From positions 1-11,407 of the forward strand of contig CAOJQZ010000075.1 of assembly GCA_948441955.1 (NCBI GenBank): a stretch of 11,407 nt of DNA, given 5' to 3'. Made by a program: the position numbers and the translations under genes. This DNA comes from an uncultured Lachnospiraceae bacterium (GTDB taxonomy: Bacteria > Bacillota > Clostridia > Lachnospirales > Lachnospiraceae). Every line of letters starts with the position of its first letter. Within the stretch, counting starts at the first letter, position 1. The notes beneath the pieces are model-generated. The model was not told the DNA's origin. It saw nothing but the letters and a program-made list of their open reading frames with translations, and made no database searches. Of this stretch, positions 6,616 through 11,407 are shown one piece after another.

Positions 6616-7953
6616 ATGGAAAAAGAAGAATTAAAACGAAGATGTATAGAAGCAATTGACAAAAGGAAAGAGGATATTATCAGGCTGGGAGAGAAGGTAT
6701 ACAGAAATCCCGAGCTTGGCTACAAGGAATTTGAAACAACAAAGTGTATGGAGGAGGCTTTTGCCTCCTTAGGCCTTAAAACAGTTTCCCCTATTGCTTA
6801 TACCGGATGCAAGGCCAGCGCCGGAGGAAAAGAAAAGCCGGTAGTTGCAGTTATGGGAGAGCTTGACAGCGTCGTATGTCCGGAGCATGAGGACTGTGCG
6901 GTAAATGGGAACATGCATGCCTGCGGACATAATGTGCAGCTTGCAAACCTGTATGGCTGTGCGGCGGGCCTGGTGGAATCCGGGGTTATAAAGGAGCTTC
7001 CGGGACTGGTAGAATTTATCGCTATTCCGGCAGAGGAATGTGTCGATTTCGATTACCGGGACAAATTAATTGAAGAGGGTAAAATCGAGTTTTACGGAGG
7101 CAAGCAGGAGTATCTTTTAAGAGGCGGAATGGACAATATTGACATGATTCTGCAGTGTCATATGATGGAGGTAGACGGCGGCAGAAAGTGCTGTACCGTA
7201 AATACGGACACCGACGGCTTTATTTCCAAAAATGTAAAATTTATTGGAAGGGCGTCCCATGCGGGAGCGGCGCCCCATGCGGGAATTAATGCCGTGAATA
7301 TGGCACAGCTTGCACTGAATAATATCAATGCCCTCCGGGAAACATTCCGGGAGGAGGATATGGTCCGTGTCAGCGCCATCATAACCAGCGGCGGCGAGCT
7401 GGTAAACGTGGTACCGTCTACAGTTACCATGCAGGTGATGGTAAGGGCGGCGACCGTGGAGGCTATGACGGAGGCCAGCGAGAAGGTAGGAAGAGCTTTA
7501 AAAGCCGGGGCCCTGGCAATCGGAGGAAAAGTAGAAATCCGGGATCAGATAGGGTACCTTCCCCTTTCTACAGATCATGCCCTGTCCGCGCTGTACCGGG
7601 AGAATATGATTGCATACGGCGGTGCGGATGAGGATTCTTTCGTAGAGCTCTATAAAACGGCAGGTTCCACAGATCTGGGAGATATGTCACAGCTTGTGCC
7701 GTGTATGCATGTGTGGTCCTCGGGTATTACAGGAGGCCTTCATTCAAAGGATTTTAAAATCCGTGATTTTGAAAAGGCGTATATCCTTCCGGCCAAGATG
7801 CTGGCCCTTACTGTTATCGATCTTTTATACGAGGATGCCGGTAAAGCGAAAGAAATTATAGAGGCATATAAGCCGAAGTTTACAAAGGAAACATATGTAA
7901 AATATATGAAAGAACATTCAGCAGTTGAATTGTTTGATGGTTCTGCGATATAA
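6616..7953 (+). CDS. M20D family amidohydrolase, AbgB/PM20D2-like
   Basis: The 445-residue cytoplasmic hydrolase removes an amino acid from an amide or peptide conjugate. Metal motifs are GELDS (D84), MHACGHN (C103, H105), PAEE (E140, E141), QCHM (H182) and GLHSKDF (H376). The lid domain begins at GRASHAGAAPHAGINAVN (211-228). CGHN instead of CGHD, GELD in place of RADMDALP, and a C-terminal extension of about 40 residues place it nearer to AbgB and PM20D2-type enzymes (aminobenzoyl-glutamate or beta-alanyl dipeptide hydrolysis) than to hippurate hydrolases. It starts one base after the PepT-like gene, with CAGGAG inside that gene's end. Two different M20 enzymes in tandem suggest either sequential cleavage or, as in AbgAB, a joint complex. 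Substrate is unknown. Confidence 0.85.
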   Translation: MEKEELKRRCIEAIDKRKEDIIRLGEKVYRNPELGYKEFETTKCMEEAFASLGLKTVSPIAYTGCKASAGGKEKPVVAVMGELDSVVCPEHEDCAVNGNMHACGHNVQLANLYGCAAGLVESGVIKELPGLVEFIAIPAEECVDFDYRDKLIEEGKIEFYGGKQEYLLRGGMDNIDMILQCHMMEVDGGRKCCTVNTDTDGFISKNVKFIGRASHAGAAPHAGINAVNMAQLALNNINALRETFREEDMVRVSAIITSGGELVNVVPSTVTMQVMVRAATVEAMTEASEKVGRALKAGALAIGGKVEIRDQIGYLPLSTDHALSALYRENMIAYGGADEDSFVELYKTAGSTDLGDMSQLVPCMHVWSSGITGGLHSKDFKIRDFEKAYILPAKMLALTVIDLLYEDAGKAKEIIEAYKPKFTKETYVKYMKEHSAVELFDGSAI

Positions 7954-7954
7954 T
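7925..7954 (+). promoter_or_regulatory. Candidate promoter for the regulator gene
   Basis: TTGAAT (7925-7930) and a perfect TATAAT (7949-7954) are 18 bases apart. The -10 box covers the stop codon of the amidohydrolase. Transcription would begin near 7961, at the very foot of the hairpin at 7959-7997. The -35 match is only four of six. Confidence 0.45.
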
Positions 7955-7958
7955 AGGA

Positions 7959-7997
7959 ACAGCCGGAGCTGTATTTAAAAAATACGGTTCCGGCTGT
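7959..7997. repeat. 18-bp inverted repeat (long hairpin) before the regulator gene
   Basis: Arms 7959-7976 and 7980-7997 pair over 18 positions with two G-U wobbles and a three-base AAA loop. Neither side has a T-tract, so it is not a standard Rho-independent terminator. It may protect the 3' end of the upstream mRNA, form the 5' cap-like stem of the regulator mRNA, or be a DNA operator for autoregulation. Confidence 0.75.
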
Positions 7998-8030
7998 ATG
8001 GGTAAATATATGGTCAGAAAAGGTAAAATT

Positions 8031-9320
8031 ATGAAAATCGGCATTATTGGTCCAGAATCATCCTGCGAAAGTGTAAAGGAAAGCCTGAAACAGATTGACG
8101 GGGAGCTTGAGATCTCCTGCTATATAAGAGAACGTGTCAGCCACTGCGGTGAAGTTATCGAAAAGTGTGAGGAGGAATGTGACGCAGTTCTTTTTACCGG
8201 ATGTGCGGTAGAGGATTATGTGACAAGCGTCTACGAAATGAAAAAGCCGTACACATCTGTGGAGAGATCCAGCGTCAGCGTAGCCGGGGCGTTTTTTAAG
8301 ATGCAGAAGCAGGACATGGAGCTGGATGCTTTCAGCATAGACGTGGTAGAGAATCAGGTAATTATGGACCTATTGGATGCAGTTCAGATACTGGCAAGGA
8401 ATATATATTCTTGTTCCATGCAGCCGGGAGTGGATGAACAGGAATATGTGGACTGGCATATCAGCCTACAAAGGGAAGGCAAGACAAATGTGGCGCTCAC
8501 TTCCTTTGTGTGGGTGTATAACACTTTACTTGCACAAGGATATCAGGCTATTTATTTAAAGGGAACACGGGAAACCGTCAGGCGCGCCCTAGAGCGTCTG
8601 AAAAATAAGTATGCACTGACGCAGGCAGAGTATTCCCAGATAGCGGTTGAGGTGCTGCAGCTTACCAATTATGACTGGCATCTGGGAAATTATTATGCCG
8701 CTATGTCAGAGAAGGCAGACATTGAAAAAGAAATAGTGCAGTATGTACAGAGTATACAGGGAACCATATTTCCTTTTGGGAAAAGAGAATATGTGGTATT
8801 TTCCAATGCGGGTGTGATTGAGAATAAGCAGAATTATAACCGGATACAGAAGCTTCAGCAGAAGGTGAAGGAGACAGGAATTGAGCTGAATGTGGGTATC
8901 GGTATGGGATTAACGGTATATAAGGCTGAGATGAATGCAAGAAAGGCTTTAGATAATTCTGTCAGGAGAAAGAAGCAGGAGTTGTTTCAGGTGGATGAAA
9001 AGGATGTCCTTTTGGGTCCCCTTGATACAGAGAGACAGCTTCGGTATGAGCTCATATCCTCTGACCCGAAAATCCGGGAAATTGCGGCAAAGACCGGCTT
9101 AAGCGAACATTCCGTGCTTAAGGTGATTGCCATTGCAGAGGCCAGAAAAAGTTACATTTTTGACGCCCATGAGCTGGCGGAATGTCTGGAGGTAACTGTA
9201 AGAAGTGCAAGAAGGATTATGAATAAAATTATGGACGCCGGTTATGGGAAGCTGCATGCAAAGGAGATGGCAGCTTCCGGGGGAAGGCCGAAGGCTTTAA
9301 TCGAAATCCTGTTTAAATAA
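8031..9320 (+). CDS. Transcriptional regulator with sensor-like N-terminus, degenerate GGDEF/CdaR-like centre and two HTH segments
   Basis: The chosen product has 429 residues. Residues 1-120 begin MKIGIIGPES and alternate strands and helices as in a Rossmann-type or PrpR-N-like ligand domain; a helical linker follows. Residues 283-310 (ELNVGIGMGLTVYKAEMNARKAL) have the pattern of degenerate GGDEF domains in CdaR-type regulators, without catalytic GGDEF. The C-terminus has two helix-turn-helix-like stretches, IREIAAKTGLSEHSVLKVI (348-366) and HELAECLEVTVRSARRI (380-396), then a basic GGRPK wing. ATG at 8031 follows AAAAGGT with six bases between and starts on the first strand. An in-frame ATG at 7998 abuts the hairpin and has no ribosome site. 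I do not recognise a named family. Its position suggests control of the flanking transport-hydrolase and serine dehydratase genes. Confidence 0.7.
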   Translation: MKIGIIGPESSCESVKESLKQIDGELEISCYIRERVSHCGEVIEKCEEECDAVLFTGCAVEDYVTSVYEMKKPYTSVERSSVSVAGAFFKMQKQDMELDAFSIDVVENQVIMDLLDAVQILARNIYSCSMQPGVDEQEYVDWHISLQREGKTNVALTSFVWVYNTLLAQGYQAIYLKGTRETVRRALERLKNKYALTQAEYSQIAVEVLQLTNYDWHLGNYYAAMSEKADIEKEIVQYVQSIQGTIFPFGKREYVVFSNAGVIENKQNYNRIQKLQQKVKETGIELNVGIGMGLTVYKAEMNARKALDNSVRRKKQELFQVDEKDVLLGPLDTERQLRYELISSDPKIREIAAKTGLSEHSVLKVIAIAEARKSYIFDAHELAECLEVTVRSARRIMNKIMDAGYGKLHAKEMAASGGRPKALIEILFK

Positions 9321-9359
9321 AAAAAGGAAAAATGTAAATAATAAAGGAGGAAGGAAGTA

Positions 9360-10031
9360 ATGGGAAATATATTTGATATTCTCGGTCCGGTTATGGTAGG
9401 GCCGTCCAGCTCCCATACAGCAGGAGCAGTGCGCATCGGCCTGATTGCAAGGCAGCTGTTTGGCAGGCAGCCGGATAAGGCAGTCGTTTATCTTCATGGT
9501 TCGTTTGCAGCTACCGGAAAGGGGCATGGGACCGACAAAGCGCTGATTGCAGGTCTCCTGGGGATGAAGCCGGATGATCTGCGGATTCCGGAGAGTTTTG
9601 ATATTGCGGAGGAAATGGGGATGGAATTCGTAATCGAGCCAAAGGAGCTCCGGGATGCCCATCCTAATACAGCGAAGATCATTATGGAAGAAAAGGGCGG
9701 AAAAAGGCTGGAGCTCCAGGCATATTCTATCGGCGGGGGAAGAATCCGGGTAAGTATGCTGGATGGAATGGAAGTGAACTTCAGCGGAGAGACTAACACA
9801 CTGATAGTAAGAAATCAGGATCAGCCGGGATGTATTACAGATGTTTCCGCAGTTTTAAACCTCTGCAAGGTCAACATTGCCACCATGCAGGTGTTCCGTG
9901 CCAGGAGAGGCGGAAGCGCCGTTATGGTAGTGGAAACGGATCAGGTGGTGCCGAAAAGCGCCATTGAGATGCTGGAAGGCAGAGAAGGAATTTTAAAGGT
10001 AACATTTTTAAATGTGAGCGAGAAGGAGTAA
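9360..10031 (+). CDS. sdaAB: L-serine dehydratase, iron-sulfur-dependent, beta subunit
   Basis: This 223-residue subunit of the two-chain, oxygen-sensitive [4Fe-4S] L-serine dehydratase works with the alpha subunit to convert L-serine to pyruvate and ammonia in the cytoplasm. The family signature GPVMVGPSSSHTAGAVRIG (9-27) is at the N-terminus, GTDKALIAGLLG follows at 57-68, and a C-terminal ACT domain (about 147-220, with DQPGCITDVSAVL) is clear. Length fits the separate beta chain of clostridial enzymes. AAAGGAGG at 9343-9350 gives the start. It lies 39 bases after the regulator, with no terminator between them, so cotranscription is likely. The ACT domain suggests a ligand-binding or structural role at the subunit interface. 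Confidence 0.95.
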   Translation: MGNIFDILGPVMVGPSSSHTAGAVRIGLIARQLFGRQPDKAVVYLHGSFAATGKGHGTDKALIAGLLGMKPDDLRIPESFDIAEEMGMEFVIEPKELRDAHPNTAKIIMEEKGGKRLELQAYSIGGGRIRVSMLDGMEVNFSGETNTLIVRNQDQPGCITDVSAVLNLCKVNIATMQVFRARRGGSAVMVVETDQVVPKSAIEMLEGREGILKVTFLNVSEKE

Positions 10032-10036
10032 AGGGT

Positions 10037-10903
10037 ATGTCATATCAGTCAATGGAAGAAGCATATGCAAGATGTGAAAAAGACGGAATTGAGTTCTGGA
10101 AGGCGGTTCAGCTTGAGGATGCCGAGGAACGCGACATAAAGACAGAGGATTCCTGGAAGCAGATGAAGGGCATGTGGCAGGCAATGCTTGACAGTATTGA
10201 TACCTATGACCCGTCACTGATGTCAAGAAGCGGTCTTGTGGGAAAAGAAGGCGGCAGGATGGAGGAGTATCTGAAAAAGGGCGATACGCTGTGCGGTGAT
10301 TATATGGCAAAGGTTATGGCGAATGCACTTAAGATGGGCTGTAACAATGCATGTATGAAACGGATTGTTGCCGCTCCCACAGCAGGCGCCTGCGGAGTGC
10401 TTCCGGCAGTGCTTGTGACCTACTACCGGGAATATGAGGCGCCGGAGGAAAGGATGATCGAGGCAATGTATGTGGCGGCAGGCGTAGGCCAGATTATTGC
10501 AAACCGTGCCTATCTCGCCGGAGCGTCCGGCGGCTGTCAGGCAGAGATTGGTTCCGGCTCCGGTATGGCGGCCGCGGCAATCTGCCATGTGAAGGGCGGA
10601 AATAAAGAACAGCTTGGACATGCCTGCGCAATGGCTCTTAAAAATCTGATGGGACTGGTGTGCGATCCGGTAGGGGGGCTTGTGGAGGTTCCCTGTGTGA
10701 AGAGAAACGTAGGCGGAGCAGTAAACGCCATGGCAGCCGCGGACATGGCTCTTGCGGGGATTATCAGCCAGATTCCGGTTGATCAAGTGATTGACGCCAT
10801 GAAGGAGGTCGGCGACAGGATGGATGTAAGCCTGAAGGAGACAGGTGTCGGAGGAGTAGCCGGAAGCGTCAAGGCACAGGAGGTTGTGGAGAAGATATTT
10901 TAA
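10037..10903 (+). CDS. sdaAA: L-serine dehydratase, iron-sulfur-dependent, alpha subunit
   Basis: This is the catalytic chain, 288 residues long, that holds the [4Fe-4S] cluster used as Lewis acid in serine dehydration. Cysteines matching known cluster ligands of bacterial L-serine dehydratases are in SGGCQAE (C167), VCDPVGG (C209) and EVPCVKR (C220). Other signature stretches are AAPTAGACGVLPA (112-124), the glycine-rich GSGSGMAAA (172-180) and a C-terminal GVGGVAGSVKAQE. Length fits the separate alpha chain. The start is five bases after the beta stop, with AAGGAG at 10023-10028 inside the end of the beta gene, so the two subunits are likely made in equal amounts. The enzyme should need anaerobic conditions. 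Confidence 0.95.
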   Translation: MSYQSMEEAYARCEKDGIEFWKAVQLEDAEERDIKTEDSWKQMKGMWQAMLDSIDTYDPSLMSRSGLVGKEGGRMEEYLKKGDTLCGDYMAKVMANALKMGCNNACMKRIVAAPTAGACGVLPAVLVTYYREYEAPEERMIEAMYVAAGVGQIIANRAYLAGASGGCQAEIGSGSGMAAAAICHVKGGNKEQLGHACAMALKNLMGLVCDPVGGLVEVPCVKRNVGGAVNAMAAADMALAGIISQIPVDQVIDAMKEVGDRMDVSLKETGVGGVAGSVKAQEVVEKIF

Positions 10904-10916
10904 GAGGCAAAGGGCT

Positions 10917-11276
10917 ATGATTTTAAGGAATGTGTTATTAGTTGTAAAGGACATTAAGGGGTCACGCCGGTTTTATGAGGATATATTGGGACTTTCCGTT
11001 ACGGCAGACCTGGGGGAAAAGGTGTTGTTCGCCGGGGGACTTGTGCTGGAGGAGAGCGGCCCGTGGGAGGATGCGCTGAAGCGTCCGGCTGTATATGGCG
11101 GGAATGACGCGGAGCTGTATTTTGAGGATTCTTGCGTCCGCAGCATCAGGAAGCGGCTTGAGGACTCTGATTTCGAAACGGTATTTTTAGAAGAGGAGGG
11201 AGAGGAACTGTCAGAGATTGTGCGTTTTTATGATCCTGACAGACATATCATTGAGGTGAGGGCTGCAGGGCGGTAA
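10917..11276 (+). CDS. VOC superfamily (glyoxalase/bleomycin-resistance-like) protein
   Basis: This small cytoplasmic protein of 119 residues has two beta-alpha-beta-beta-beta modules of the vicinal oxygen chelate fold: LLVVKDIKGSRRFYEDILGL (7-26) opens the first, and a DAELYFE strand followed by a helix and the ending FYDPDRHIIEV forms the second. The conserved metal-binding Glu near the end of the last strand is present; the usual first-strand His appears to be Asn, so metal binding or classical glyoxalase I activity is doubtful. ATG at 10917 is preferred because GAGG and AAAGGG lie upstream; an ATG at 10884 would overlap the dehydratase. It starts 13 bases after the alpha subunit stop and is probably the last gene of that operon. 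Substrate is unknown. Confidence 0.8.
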   Translation: MILRNVLLVVKDIKGSRRFYEDILGLSVTADLGEKVLFAGGLVLEESGPWEDALKRPAVYGGNDAELYFEDSCVRSIRKRLEDSDFETVFLEEEGEELSEIVRFYDPDRHIIEVRAAGR

Positions 11277-11303
11277 GAGTAGAAGAAGCCCTGTTACTGA
11301 ATG

Positions 11304-11336
11304 ACACAGGCGCCGGATCATATCCGGCGCCTGTGT
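11304..11336 (+). terminator. Perfect 15-bp hairpin, probable operon terminator
   Basis: Arms 11304-11318 and 11322-11336 are perfectly complementary around a three-base CAT loop and are G/C-rich in the middle. The following bases TGTAAGCATTTAATT hold only a poor U-tract, so termination may be partial or may depend on a factor. It lies 28 bases after the VOC gene stop. Confidence 0.7.
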
Positions 11337-11351
11337 TGTAAGCATTTAATT

Positions 11352-11407
11352 GGAGACCGTTTCAAGTTTTGTGTAAACTCAGAAAACTGACATAAGATTT
11401 ATTGAAT
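11352..11407. mobile_element. Possible end of an IS256/mutator-like insertion sequence, cut by the window edge
   Basis: Read on the minus strand, GAGTTTACACAAAACTTG followed by AAACGGTCTCC resembles the terminal repeats of mutator-family elements, which often carry a TTTACACAAAA core. The A/T-rich content after 11380 differs from the genes before it and holds no support for a gene. Without the other end, a transposase or a target duplication, this remains tentative. The boundary near 11352 is a guess. Confidence 0.27.

Noticed and set aside
7959..7997. Rho-independent terminator after the M20D gene
   Set aside because: The stem is strong but there is no T-tract on either side, so it is listed as an inverted repeat instead.
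7998..8030. Upstream ATG at 7998 as start of the regulator
   Set aside because: It directly follows the hairpin with no ribosome site, while ATG at 8031 has AAAAGGT and begins at the first beta strand.
10223..10954. Long minus-strand open frame of 243 residues
   Set aside because: It is opposite the L-serine dehydratase alpha gene, is rich in Cys and His as expected from reversed codons, and shows no motif.

Overview
The window looks like a chromosomal segment of an anaerobic, low-to-mid GC Firmicute, most likely a gut clostridium of the Lachnospiraceae type. This is an inference from strong AGGAGG-type ribosome sites, clostridial families (DUF4474, DUF5058), a two-subunit oxygen-sensitive L-serine dehydratase, and Rho-independent hairpins. 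No rRNA, tRNA, CRISPR array or complete mobile element was seen.

Layout. (1) Positions 1-1996, plus strand: a possible 3' end of an upstream gene, an agmatinase-family ureohydrolase, then a ribokinase, closed by a strong bidirectional terminator. (2) Positions 1968-3813, minus strand: a two-gene operon of a membrane-anchored DUF4474 protein and a calcineurin-like metallophosphoesterase with an unusual cysteine cluster; the genes overlap by 11 bases. (3) Positions 3814-4046: an intergenic region with a good sigma-A type promoter for the plus strand and two candidate operator palindromes. (4) Positions 4047-7953, plus strand: a compact four-gene operon of two multi-pass membrane proteins (a DUF5058 protein and an unrecognised partner), a PepT-like M20 peptidase and an AbgB/PM20D2-like M20D amidohydrolase. 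(5) Positions 7954-9320: a perfect -10 box and a long hairpin precede a regulator that carries a ligand-sensor-like N-terminus, a degenerate GGDEF/CdaR-like centre and two C-terminal HTH segments. (6) Positions 9360-11276: L-serine dehydratase beta and alpha subunits and a VOC protein, followed by a perfect 15-bp hairpin and, at the right edge, a possible insertion-sequence end.

How it may work together (inference). The two membrane proteins would import a peptide or N-acyl/aminoacyl conjugate. The two cytoplasmic M20 hydrolases would cleave it, and L-serine dehydratase would turn released serine into pyruvate and ammonia. The regulator between the two blocks would sense a substrate or product. 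The arrangement resembles abgAB-abgT-abgR of enterobacteria (two M20 enzymes, transporter, regulator), but the transporter and regulator families are different. This candidate transport-and-hydrolysis module is the most interesting part of the window.
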